From Haladaptatus sp. DJG-WS-42 (GTDB taxonomy: Archaea; Halobacteriota; Halobacteria; Halobacteriales; Halococcaceae), in NCBI RefSeq assembly GCF_037198285.1, contig NZ_CP147243.1, forward strand, positions 1,426,001 to 1,490,000: a DNA stretch of 64,000 bases, written 5' to 3'. Both the position numbers and the translations under genes were made by a program. The notes beneath the pieces were generated by a model. That model was not told the origin of the DNA and did no database searches. It saw only the letters and a program-made list of their open reading frames with translations. Position 1 is the stretch's first letter; each line of letters starts with the position of its first letter. This document shows positions 8,656-17,471 of this stretch, in pieces.

Positions 8656-10608
8656 ATGGTTCGCCTAACGCCGTTTCGCATCGTGACGCTCTCGCTCGTG
8701 GTACTGGCCACGACGGGGATTCTCGTCGGTGCGATGTTACCCGCCTTAGACCGCCCGGGAGACACCCCGAATCCAGACCCGACGCCCGCCGCGCTCGAAC
8801 GCTTCGAGTCGCAAGCCGCCTTCCAGCAGTATCTCGAAGCCGGACGCGCACGAAGCAGTAGCTACGGCGGCTTTGGCGGCGGCGACGTGGCCGTCGAAGA
8901 GGCCCGCGCAGATGGGGCAGAGGGCGCGCCGTCGCCCACCACGAGCCAAGGCGGTGACGGCGGCGGCAACGACGCCGCTCAACCCGACCGCGTCTCTGGC
9001 ACGAACGTCCAAATCGTCGGCATCGACGAACCCGACATCGTGAAAACTGACGGAACGCACCTGTTCGTAAGCCAAGGCCAGTACTACTACTATTACGAGC
9101 GGTCTGACGACGACTCGTACAAAGAGCCGGAAACGAACGTCGTGAGCGCGCTCCCACCAGAACAGGCCGACGTGGTCTCGAAGATTGATGCCTCCGGCGA
9201 ACTCCTGCTCGCAAACGACACGCTCCTCGTCCTCGGCGGCGACCGCATCACCGCCTACGACGTGTCTGACCCTGAAAACCCGCGCCAGTCGTGGGAAAAA
9301 CAGGTGAACGGCTACGTCCACACCGCCCGCCTGATGGACGGCACGGTGTACCTCGTTGTCCAGCAGAACATCAACTACGGCGAACCCTGCCCGATCGAAC
9401 CCCTCGCTGGCGTGTCCGTCCGGTGTACGGACATCCTCCACCCGTCTGAGCCGATGCCAACCTCACTCACGTACACCGCGATGGCCCTCTCCCCTGACTC
9501 TGGTGACGTGACCGACCAACTCGCCTTCGTCGGCGGCTACGCCTCCGTCGTCACGATGTCCGAAACCGGCATCTACCTCACCTACTCTGAATACCCGAGC
9601 CAGGGCGACATCATGCTCGACTTCCTGCTCACCGACGCTCGTGACCTGCTCGACCAGCAGACGGTCGACCGGTTAGAGCGTCTCGAAACCTACGACCTCT
9701 CCGACCACGCGCGAACCGTCGAAGTGCAGGCAATCCTCCAGCAGTGGTACGCCTCGCTCTCCCAGCAAGAACGCGAACGCCTCGCCCAGCAGCTCGAACA
9801 ACGCGCCCAGACCTACGTCGAAAAGCACCAGCGCGAGTTCATCACCACGAGCATCGTGAAAGTCGCCGTTGAAGACGGCTTCGAGGTGACGGCGACGGGT
9901 GCGGTTCCCGGCACGCCGCTCAACCAGTTCTCGATGGACGAACACGAGGGCAACCTCCGCATCGCCACGACCATCTCCGCACCGTGGTTCCTCGGCGCGC
10001 AGACCCAGTCGGTCAACGACGTGTACGTCTTAGATGAGTCGCTTTCGACGATTGGCTCGGTCCAAGACATGGGCGAAAACGAGCGCATCTTCGGCGTCCG
10101 CTTCGACGGTGACCGCGGCTACGTCGTCACCTTCCGCCAAATCGACCCGTTCCACGTGTTAGACCTCTCTGACCCACAGAATCCGACGCTTGAGGGCGAA
10201 CTGAAGCTGCCGGGCTTCTCGTCGTACCTCCACCCCGTGGGCGAAGACCGCGTCCTCGGTGTCGGCCAAGACAACGGCTCGGTGAAGGCCGTCATGTTCG
10301 ACGTTTCAGACCCCACCAATCCGACCATCGAAGACGACCTCATCCTCGATGACCGCTGGTCTGCTATCCAGCAGAGCCACCACGCGTTCCTCTTAGACGC
10401 GAAACACGGCGTGTTCTTCCTCCCCGGAATGGAGGAAGGCCACATCGTCGCCTACGAAGACGGGCTCTCCATCGAGAAGTCGGTAAAAATCGACAACCCA
10501 CAACGTGCTGTCTACATCGGTGACCACCTCTACATCATCGGCTCCACTGAGATTGTGGTACTCGATGAGACGACGTGGGACGAGGTCAACCGCATCTCCC
10601 TCCGCTGA
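8656..10608 (+). CDS. Secreted or membrane-anchored beta-propeller domain protein
   Basis: 650 residues. An N-terminal hydrophobic segment (about 8-28, RIVTLSLVVLATTGILVG) acts as a signal anchor, followed by a low-complexity Gly/Asp-rich linker. The rest resembles the haloarchaeal/archaeal beta-propeller family (Pfam Beta_propel), with recurring blades of the type YDVSDPENPRQSW, LDLSDPQNPTLEG and FDVSDPTNPTIED. An extra helical insertion rich in Gln and Arg lies around 330-395. Likely located outside the membrane; the ligand is unknown. Confidence 0.85.
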   Translation: MVRLTPFRIVTLSLVVLATTGILVGAMLPALDRPGDTPNPDPTPAALERFESQAAFQQYLEAGRARSSSYGGFGGGDVAVEEARADGAEGAPSPTTSQGGDGGGNDAAQPDRVSGTNVQIVGIDEPDIVKTDGTHLFVSQGQYYYYYERSDDDSYKEPETNVVSALPPEQADVVSKIDASGELLLANDTLLVLGGDRITAYDVSDPENPRQSWEKQVNGYVHTARLMDGTVYLVVQQNINYGEPCPIEPLAGVSVRCTDILHPSEPMPTSLTYTAMALSPDSGDVTDQLAFVGGYASVVTMSETGIYLTYSEYPSQGDIMLDFLLTDARDLLDQQTVDRLERLETYDLSDHARTVEVQAILQQWYASLSQQERERLAQQLEQRAQTYVEKHQREFITTSIVKVAVEDGFEVTATGAVPGTPLNQFSMDEHEGNLRIATTISAPWFLGAQTQSVNDVYVLDESLSTIGSVQDMGENERIFGVRFDGDRGYVVTFRQIDPFHVLDLSDPQNPTLEGELKLPGFSSYLHPVGEDRVLGVGQDNGSVKAVMFDVSDPTNPTIEDDLILDDRWSAIQQSHHAFLLDAKHGVFFLPGMEEGHIVAYEDGLSIEKSVKIDNPQRAVYIGDHLYIIGSTEIVVLDETTWDEVNRISLR

Positions 10609-10647
10609 CGCCGCTTCTTTTTACCCCGTGGTACCGTGGGTCACGCT

Positions 10648-11520
10648 ATGCGCGTGAACTGCGAAGGCTGCGCCGGATGCTGTATCGACTGGCGCGCCAT
10701 CTCCTCGACGACGCTCGACCACGAGCGACGCGGCCCGCGCCAACCGCTCGATGACGTGTACAATCTCGTCCCGCTTCGCCGCGAGGAGGTGCGGCGCTTT
10801 CTCGACGCGGGCTACGGCGACGCGCTCGTGCCTCGGCTCTTTCAGGACGAAAATGCCGCCGACTCGCGGGTCACCGTCGATGGAATCTCGCTCGCCGCAA
10901 TCGAGAGCGGCCCGGCCTTTTTCGTCGGCCTCCGCAAACCGCCAAAACCGGTGGCTCCCTTCGACACCGACCAGACGTGGCTGCCGACGTGCGCCTTCCT
11001 CGACCCCGACACGCTCCAGTGTCGCATCCACGCGAGCGACCTGTATCCCGAAGAGTGCGCGGTGTATCCGGGGTACAACCTCGCACTCGACTACGAAACC
11101 GAGTGCGAGCGCGTCGAGACGCTGTTTGGCGGCGAGCGCCTGCTTGAGCGAACGCCGACCGACGCCCGACCGCTGTTCGGCCGCCACGCGATTGGCGAAA
11201 AGGTGTTCGTCCACCCCGATCCCGACCGACTCTCGGGAACCATCTCCCGACTCGCCACCCGTGAAGCGACCGACGAAGACCGCGCTGAGTTTCTCGCCGT
11301 GGCGGCCGCCTCGAGCCCGGGAACGACGGCGATAAACGAAGCCAAGTACGAATCTGCCCGCGAGCAGGCGCTCGCGGCCGATTCGTGGGCCGGGCAGGCA
11401 ATCACTGAGTGGACCGAACGTGCTGGCGAACTCGGGACGCCTGCGCCGCCCGACCTCGCGGCGCACGTCGAACTGAAACGTGGCGCACCCAAAACTCCCG
11501 GCTGGGACACAGATAATTAA
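10648..11520 (+). CDS. YkgJ-family cysteine cluster protein
   Basis: 290 residues from the ATG at 10648; a TTTTTA element at 10617-10622 sits about 28 bases upstream and supports this start over the GTG at 10636. The N-terminal CEGCAGCC and the later CAFLD and CRIHASDLYPEEC segments match the YkgJ-like cysteine cluster, thought to bind zinc or an Fe-S cluster. The long C-terminal part is haloarchaea-type and unassigned. Function unknown. Confidence 0.85.
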   Translation: MRVNCEGCAGCCIDWRAISSTTLDHERRGPRQPLDDVYNLVPLRREEVRRFLDAGYGDALVPRLFQDENAADSRVTVDGISLAAIESGPAFFVGLRKPPKPVAPFDTDQTWLPTCAFLDPDTLQCRIHASDLYPEECAVYPGYNLALDYETECERVETLFGGERLLERTPTDARPLFGRHAIGEKVFVHPDPDRLSGTISRLATREATDEDRAEFLAVAAASSPGTTAINEAKYESAREQALAADSWAGQAITEWTERAGELGTPAPPDLAAHVELKRGAPKTPGWDTDN

Positions 11521-11545
11521 GCCGTCTGCGAGACTTCTTAGCGGT

Positions 11546-12451
11546 ATGAACATTCTGGTCACCGGCGCAACGGGATTCGTTGGTCGTCGACTCGTCCCTG
11601 CGTTGCTCGATGCTGGCCACAGCGTGCGCGTCCTCGTCCGGGATGCTGCGAGCTACGACGCCCCCGCGGGCGCGTCCGTCTTCGTGGGCGACTTGCTCGA
11701 CCCGTGGAGTCTAGACGACGCTGTGGAGGGCATCGACGCCGCCTACTACCTCGTTCACTCGATGGGTGCGGGCGACGACTTCCGCGAGCGCGACCGGCGG
11801 GCAGCCCACAACTTCGAGCGCGCAGCGAGCAGCGCGGGCGTTTCGCAGGTCATCTACCTCGGCGGCCTCGGCGAAGACCGCGACCACCTCTCAGACCACC
11901 TCCGGTCGCGCCGCGAAGTCGAACTCGTCCTCCGCGAGGGCGACTACGACCTGACGACGCTCCGGGCGGCCATCATCGTCGGCGACGGAAGCGCGAGCTT
12001 CGAGATGGTGCGCCAACTTGCAGACCGCCTGCCCGTGATGGTCACCCCGCGCTGGGTGAACACGAAGTGCCAGCCCATCGACATCGACGACGTGATTGCC
12101 TACCTCGTGGGCGTTCTCTCAGTCCCTGAAACCGCGGGGGAAACCTACGAAATCGGCGGCCCGGACGTGCTCACCTACCGGGAGGTGTTAGAACGCACCG
12201 CCGAGATTCAGGGTCACGACCTGACCATCATTCAGGTGCCCGTGCTCACGCCGACACTCTCTGCGTACTGGCTCGACCTCGTGACCGACGTGCCCGCCAG
12301 CGTCGCCCATCCGTTGATTCACGGCATGAAAAACACGGTCGTCGTCACCGACCACCGTATCGAGAACCTCGTTTCGGTGCCGGGAACGCCCTTCGACGAC
12401 GCCGTCAGGAAAGCCCTCGGCGAAGACACCGTCGAGGTCGTAGATGGGTGA
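11546..12451 (+). CDS. NAD(P)-binding atypical SDR (NmrA-like) protein
   Basis: 301 residues. The N-terminus has the Rossmann motif TGATGFVGRRL (residues 6-16), and the middle holds the conserved YYLVHSMG and YLGGLG segments typical of NmrA/YbjT-like atypical short-chain dehydrogenases. The catalytic YxxxK of classical SDRs is not evident. It overlaps the following membrane-protein gene by 8 bases, so the two are coupled. In other organisms such proteins act on quinones or lipids; the substrate here is unknown. Confidence 0.85.
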   Translation: MNILVTGATGFVGRRLVPALLDAGHSVRVLVRDAASYDAPAGASVFVGDLLDPWSLDDAVEGIDAAYYLVHSMGAGDDFRERDRRAAHNFERAASSAGVSQVIYLGGLGEDRDHLSDHLRSRREVELVLREGDYDLTTLRAAIIVGDGSASFEMVRQLADRLPVMVTPRWVNTKCQPIDIDDVIAYLVGVLSVPETAGETYEIGGPDVLTYREVLERTAEIQGHDLTIIQVPVLTPTLSAYWLDLVTDVPASVAHPLIHGMKNTVVVTDHRIENLVSVPGTPFDDAVRKALGEDTVEVVDG

Positions 12452-13166
12452 GCCACCGTCGACGTACGGCGACTCGTGGGTGTACGAAAGCATCGTCGGT
12501 GCGTTGCCCGGTGTCAGCCTCTCACCGTTTCGCTCGGCGGTCGTCCAATTCGTCCTCTTCGAGGGTGGCTTGTTCGTCGTCGCGGCGCTCTATGACCGCT
12601 GGAACGCGATTCCAGCGGGGACGGCCGCCATCACCGTCGCCACGGTCGGGAGCCTCGCGATGAGCCGGATTGCAAACCGCATCCGCACCGCAGACGTCCC
12701 GCGAACCTACCACAGACTCCTCTTTGGCCCGAACGTCGAAGTCGTGCTCGCGGTGCTCGCGTTCGTCGCCTTCGTCACCTACCTGTTCACGTTCGATACT
12801 GGCGGGGAGTCTCTATTGGCCCAGGTGTTGGGTGAGTCGCCGCCCATGCTCGGGGTGTACCTGCTCTTGCTCGTCTGCTGGGACCTCTGCTATCGTATTG
12901 GCACGGGCTGGTGGGCGAGCGTCACCGCGCTCTGGCGGTCGTGGACGTACGAGTTCCCCCCAGAACAGGCGCGTGCGCTTTCGCGCGCAGACGGTGAAAC
13001 GCTCGCCTTCGGACTGTTACAACTCGGTTTACTTCCGTTTGTCACAGCCCAGCCAGTGCTCGTCGCGGCGCTGCTCGGCCACGTCGTGGCGATGGTGGTG
13101 GTCACTGGCCTCTCTCTGTTGTTACTGCGAAAAAACAGGCGCGTTACTGCTGTTTCATCTTCTTGA
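12444..13166 (+). CDS. Haloarchaeal multi-pass membrane protein of unknown function
   Basis: 240 residues with about five to six hydrophobic segments (near 25-45, 48-68, 90-112, 125-148, 188-210, 212-230). No catalytic motif was recognised. It is translationally coupled to the NAD(P)-binding protein by an 8-base overlap, which suggests a joint role. Its 3' end overlaps the converging DUF5786 gene by 23 bases. Confidence 0.75.
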   Translation: MGEPPSTYGDSWVYESIVGALPGVSLSPFRSAVVQFVLFEGGLFVVAALYDRWNAIPAGTAAITVATVGSLAMSRIANRIRTADVPRTYHRLLFGPNVEVVLAVLAFVAFVTYLFTFDTGGESLLAQVLGESPPMLGVYLLLLVCWDLCYRIGTGWWASVTALWRSWTYEFPPEQARALSRADGETLAFGLLQLGLLPFVTAQPVLVAALLGHVVAMVVVTGLSLLLLRKNRRVTAVSSS

Positions 13167-13320
13167 ACTGTTCGAGCAACGCCGCAGCCGAGTCACCTGA
13201 ATCGTACTCGACTTTGCCCTCGTATCGAACGCGTGTGTCGTCTGTGTTGTCGGCGTTGACACTGCTGGCTTTTGCTTCGCGGCGCATGTGTTCCTGTTCG
13301 TCATAGGCACCCATTGACAT
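13144..13320 (-). CDS. DUF5786 family small protein
   Basis: 58 residues from the ATG at 13320 (MSMGAYDEQEHMRR). The N-terminus MGAYDE and the C-terminal DSGDSAAALLEQFKKMK match the haloarchaeal DUF5786 family as I recall it. Highly charged, soluble, no cysteines. Its 3' end overlaps the converging membrane-protein gene. Function unknown. Confidence 0.8.
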   Translation of the reverse strand: MSMGAYDEQEHMRREAKASSVNADNTDDTRVRYEGKVEYDSGDSAAALLEQFKKMKQQ

Positions 13321-13453
13321 GCGAAATACACTCATACCTTGCGGGTTTTTCATTATCAATGTATCGGTACTTGTCTTTTTGCTGAAACAGGCTGGTTCAG
13401 TGACCAGTCAATTGTTCGTAACCCGTATGCACGTTCGCCCCGTGTAACCACCT

Positions 13454-14455
13454 GTGGCAGGTCCGCTTCGCTTCCGGCGATCACCCCAGCAGTGGTCCGA
13501 AAAGCGGGTGCGCCGGGCACTGCTTTCTGAACTCGATGAGACCATGGGCGCGACCATGTCCGGGTCGTGGTTCAAACCACCCGGGGGGTACACGGCGTGC
13601 CGCTTTACGATGGACAACGGCGACTTCGCGCTCTTTTGTTGGACCGACAGCGAGGCCTACTGGCTCGGCAACACCCAAACGCCGAGCGTCCTCTGGCGGA
13701 CGGACAAGTACTCGTTCGACGAAGTGCCCTATCCCGTCGCCCGCTGGGCGCAGCGCGAACTCTTAGCCGACCTGAAAGACACAGACCCGTGGCTCGCAGG
13801 CTACGACCACGTCGCGTGGTACTTCCTCCCCGTCTTCTTCTCGAAAGACGGCCGCGAAACCACGCGTCGGTACTTCTACGACCACTCCTCTGGATTCCCG
13901 GACGCAGACCGTGACGAGGCCATTCAGTTCTACGAAGACCTCTTGGACACCGGATTGCTCGACGAGTATCGCTACACCATGGCGTCGAAACTCGGGACGA
14001 GCGCCCGCCTCGACCAGACGCGCATGGACGCGACGATGGGCGAGTTCAACGCCGCCCGTCTCCTCATCGACGCTGGTTACGAGTTAGTGCCCGAAATCGA
14101 CGTTCACACCGGACACACCCTCGACTTTCGCGCCCTCAAAGACACTGAGGATGTCATCGTGGAAGTCACCCGCCCGCGCCCGCCGACCAAGCGGGTGGCG
14201 AACACGCCCACGGCGGCCGTCCGCGACACCGCGGCAACGAAGACGAACGGCCAACTCAGCGAGCACCACGACGCCGTCCTCTTTGTTGACTGTACTTCGT
14301 TCCGCGACGACGAGTGGAACGCGGTCGCTGGCGAGCAACCGAACGTCCACCACGAACCAGCCGTCGTGTTCAGAGCACGACCCGACGGCTCGTTCAGCGG
14401 CTACAAAAAAGGGGCCGTGCCGCTCTCGCTTGACGGCGTGATTGACTGGGCCTAG
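13454..14455 (+). CDS. DUF5784 family protein
   Basis: 333-residue soluble protein. The N-terminal region (GPLRFRRSPQQWSE, WFKPPGGYTACRF) matches the haloarchaeal DUF5784 family as I recall it. The C-terminal third has a pattern, GHTLDFRALKD...VIVEVTRPRPP, that looks like a PD-(D/E)xK-type nuclease core (an acidic residue followed by ExT), but this is only a resemblance. No neighbour clarifies its role. Confidence 0.75.
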   Translation: MAGPLRFRRSPQQWSEKRVRRALLSELDETMGATMSGSWFKPPGGYTACRFTMDNGDFALFCWTDSEAYWLGNTQTPSVLWRTDKYSFDEVPYPVARWAQRELLADLKDTDPWLAGYDHVAWYFLPVFFSKDGRETTRRYFYDHSSGFPDADRDEAIQFYEDLLDTGLLDEYRYTMASKLGTSARLDQTRMDATMGEFNAARLLIDAGYELVPEIDVHTGHTLDFRALKDTEDVIVEVTRPRPPTKRVANTPTAAVRDTAATKTNGQLSEHHDAVLFVDCTSFRDDEWNAVAGEQPNVHHEPAVVFRARPDGSFSGYKKGAVPLSLDGVIDWA

Positions 14456-14748
14456 AAGGAGACGGCCTCAGGACTGTTCTCGCCGATGTCGAATGATTCG
14501 CGATCAGAGTAGTAGCGCCGACCAACGCCCTTGTGGCTCACTGCTTGGAACGCCGCGAGCTTTGCGTCCTCTGCGTCGGTGAAGGTTTCGTCGGCTTCGT
14601 ACAGGCCGAACACCTCGCCGAACGTCTCTGCACCGTTTGCGAGCTTGATTTCCTCGTCGCCGTACTGCTCGACGAAGTCGCCGGAGGTTGTTGGGTACGT
14701 CTGGGCTTCGATGAGTTCGCTTGCACCGTTGTTGAGTCTCATACCCAA
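14452..14748 (-). CDS. DUF5789/DUF2795-like small protein
   Basis: 98 residues; an internal ATG at 14742 (MRLNNG) is an equally likely start. The layout, with YPTTSGDFVEQYGDEEIKLA near the middle and GVGRRYYSDRE near the end, matches the haloarchaeal DUF5789 family, related to DUF2795. Its 3' end overlaps the converging DUF5784 gene by 4 bases. Function unknown. Confidence 0.75.
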   Translation of the reverse strand: MGMRLNNGASELIEAQTYPTTSGDFVEQYGDEEIKLANGAETFGEVFGLYEADETFTDAEDAKLAAFQAVSHKGVGRRYYSDRESFDIGENSPEAVSF

Positions 14749-14874
14749 TCGTGCATGAAGAATAATTATAACTGTTGTCCATGTATGACTATTGATTCTT
14801 AATGGTCTTTAAGGAAATATTACTGACATGCACCCACCAGAAGGGGTATCCCCCTCCCCTGCGTGGGGTTTTCC

Positions 14875-15684
14875 ATGCCGGTTGCAGACCTCCACGTACA
14901 CACGACGGCGTCTGATGGCACGATGGCGCTCGATGACGTACCCCGGGCGGCGACGCTCGCGGAACTCGACGTGGTGGCCATCACCGACCACGACCTCATC
15001 CATCCCGGGCTGTCTGCGCCCGTGACCCGCCGCGAGGACATCACCTTCATCCGCGGTATCGAACTCCGAGTTGACGCCGGAAGCTTCGATATCGACCTGC
15101 TTGGCTACGCTGTCGAGCCAACGGACGCGCTCGTCTCGACCCTTGAGACGATTCAGCAAAACCGCCTCGAACGAGCCAAAGAAATCGTCGCAGCCGTCGA
15201 AGCCCGCCTCGGGGTCTCGCTCGACATAGCGTACACATCAGGCGTTGGCCGCCCACACATCGCCCGCGCCATCGAAGCAAGCGACGCTCCCTATGCCTAC
15301 CAAGACGCCTTCGACGACCTCATTGGCGACGACGGACCGTGTTTCGTCCGCCGGGCGGCGATCCCCTCGTTCGAAGCCGGTGCCCGTCTCCTCAAAGACG
15401 CCTGCGCCGTCGTCAGCCTCGCCCACCCGTTCCGGTACCCCCACCCCGAGAAAGCCCTCACACTCGCCGCCTCGCTCGACGCTGTCGAGGCGTACTATCC
15501 CTACGACCGGCCCGTAGACGACGCGCTTCTCTGGGAGGCAGTCGAAGCACACGACCTGCTCGTGACCGGTGGCAGCGATGCCCATATCGACGTTCTGGGG
15601 AAGGAGACGGTGTCGGGCGCGGAACTCGACCGCCTCTGCCAACGTTTGTCAGGGTCGGAGCCTTCAACTGCTAGCGAAACGTAG
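14875..15684 (+). CDS. PHP-domain metal-dependent phosphoesterase
   Basis: 269 residues from the ATG at 14875. The motif DLHVHTTASDGTM near the N-terminus and ITDHD supply the metal-binding His/Asp residues of the PHP fold; SLAHPFRYPHP and GGSDAHID supply the later ones. The closest known group is the TrpH/RNase AM-like PHP proteins that hydrolyse phosphodiesters or 3',5'-bisphosphates. The substrate is not determined. The DUF6757 gene begins 8 bases downstream. Confidence 0.87.
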   Translation: MPVADLHVHTTASDGTMALDDVPRAATLAELDVVAITDHDLIHPGLSAPVTRREDITFIRGIELRVDAGSFDIDLLGYAVEPTDALVSTLETIQQNRLERAKEIVAAVEARLGVSLDIAYTSGVGRPHIARAIEASDAPYAYQDAFDDLIGDDGPCFVRRAAIPSFEAGARLLKDACAVVSLAHPFRYPHPEKALTLAASLDAVEAYYPYDRPVDDALLWEAVEAHDLLVTGGSDAHIDVLGKETVSGAELDRLCQRLSGSEPSTASET

Positions 15685-15691
15685 TCACTAT

Positions 15692-15847
15692 ATGCGCTGT
15701 CACTACTGCGACCGAGAGGCTGCCTTCGCTGTCGAAAAAGACCGCATGAAGGTTGGCCTCTGTGAACAGCATCTGCGCGAGCGAATGCGCGAACTCGCCG
15801 ACGCGCAGGCGTTCGGGGCGCTGCCTGACGGCCTCGATTCGAAATAA
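15692..15847 (+). CDS. DUF6757 family small zinc-binding protein
   Basis: 51 residues. MRCHYCDREAAFAVEK followed by LCEQHLRER gives a CxxC plus CxxH arrangement, a likely zinc site, and matches the haloarchaeal DUF6757 family as I recall it. It starts 8 bases after the PHP gene and is probably co-transcribed. Function unknown. Confidence 0.78.
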   Translation: MRCHYCDREAAFAVEKDRMKVGLCEQHLRERMRELADAQAFGALPDGLDSK

Positions 15848-15859
15848 CAGTCGCTTTTC

Positions 15860-16231
<372 letters not shown>

Positions 16232-16320
16232 TTAATACCTAGCGGAGACGCACGCTTTCCGGCGGTTTCCGGCGCCTTCGCTCGCTCGAATTGCTGCGGG
16301 AAACTCTCTAACAACCGCCG

Positions 16321-17052
16321 TCAGAGGCGGACAGCCATCATCACTTCGTCGATGTACGTGTCACCAAGCTTGTAGTGTTTCGCGCGCGTCGCCTCGATTT
16401 CCCAGTCGTGGGTTTCGAGGAACTGGATTGCGTCGGTGTTCGTAGACGGCACGGAGTTGTAGATCTTCTCGAAGCCGTTTTCTCCTGCCCATTCGAGTCC
16501 GCGGTGCAGGAGGTGACTCCCGATGCCGTGGCCGCGGTACTCGTCGATGACGCCCACGGTCAACTCTGCGGTGTGGCCGAGTTTTTCCAACTCAGGCGCG
16601 CTCAGATGCACCCAGCCAACGACCTCGCGGTTCACGCACGCGACGAAGAACATACGCGACTCCAACTCGTTGTGCCGGAGCAACACCTCCTCGTGGTCGA
16701 TAACGTCCGCGACCGACTCACCGACGATGTAGGTTTTTTCCTCTGAAACCTGGCGAATCGCGCCCACCAGCCCCGTGAGGTCTTCTTGTCGGGCGGGGCG
16801 GATGGTGTAATCCACGCCCTCGTCGGTGAACTCCTCTTCTGTTCCGGCTTCGATGGAGACGAGCAGCTTGTCGTCGGCCACCTCGATGAGGCCGTCGCGT
16901 TTGAGAATGGCGATGTGGTGTTTGAGGCCGCTTGGGTCGACGCGAAGCGTTCGCTCTAGCTCTTTTGGCGTCACCGCGCCGTGGCTCTCGATGTATTCGT
17001 AGATGAGACGCCGGTCTTCGTGGCCGAACTCCAGCTTGTCAGAGAGTTTCAT
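16321..17052 (-). CDS. HTH-GNAT fusion acetyltransferase
   Basis: 243 residues from the ATG at 17052. Residues ~1-70 form a winged helix-turn-helix (VTPKELERTLRVDPSGLKHH), and ~80-243 form a GNAT N-acetyltransferase with the acetyl-CoA loop EYRGHGIGSHLL. Fusion of a DNA-binding domain to an acetyltransferase could couple binding to modification of a protein or a small ligand. The acceptor is unknown. Located 25 bases downstream of the electron-transfer operon on the same strand. Confidence 0.85.
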   Translation of the reverse strand: MKLSDKLEFGHEDRRLIYEYIESHGAVTPKELERTLRVDPSGLKHHIAILKRDGLIEVADDKLLVSIEAGTEEEFTDEGVDYTIRPARQEDLTGLVGAIRQVSEEKTYIVGESVADVIDHEEVLLRHNELESRMFFVACVNREVVGWVHLSAPELEKLGHTAELTVGVIDEYRGHGIGSHLLHRGLEWAGENGFEKIYNSVPSTNTDAIQFLETHDWEIEATRAKHYKLGDTYIDEVMMAVRL

Positions 17053-17077
17053 GACAAGCCTTACCACGCCGTCTTCC

Positions 17078-17470
17078 CTAATAGTTTTTCGTGATTGTTG
17101 ACCGTCTCGTTGGCACGCCGGTGAGCAGTTGGGCTGTGTCGCGGATGTTGTCCGTCTTAAGGAGGAGCTCTGCAACCTCGCGGACGGTGAACTCGGCGTT
17201 CAACTCCACGCCGTAGCAGTGGGCATAGCAGTCGAGCCAGTCGTTCAGGGCGCGTTCGAGCAGCGAGAATTCGACTGCAGAAAACCGCACCTGCTCGTCG
17301 CCGGTTCGCGCCTCGATGTAGACGAGCGCGGCCGGTCCAACTCCCTCGCGGAGGTAGGTTAGGGCTCGCTCGTCGTCGGCCTCGCCGCGCACGAGCGTTG
17401 ACGCCTCGCGGTCTGCGTGCGCCCGCTCTGCGAGCGTCGAGATGCGCTCCCAGTACGGCGAGTGGGACAT
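17078..17470 (-). CDS. Unassigned 130-residue protein of the ETF operon
   Basis: 130 residues from the ATG at 17470, which lies one base beyond the stop of the FixC-like gene, so it is the last gene of the etfB-etfA-fixC transcript. Soluble, predicted alpha/beta with a helical C-terminal half (EFTVREVAELLLKTDNIRDT). No metal motif or fold recognised. Its position suggests a role linked to electron-transfer flavoprotein function, which is inference from context only. Confidence 0.75.
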   Translation of the reverse strand: MSHSPYWERISTLAERAHADREASTLVRGEADDERALTYLREGVGPAALVYIEARTGDEQVRFSAVEFSLLERALNDWLDCYAHCYGVELNAEFTVREVAELLLKTDNIRDTAQLLTGVPTRRSTITKNY

Positions 17471-17471
17471 C

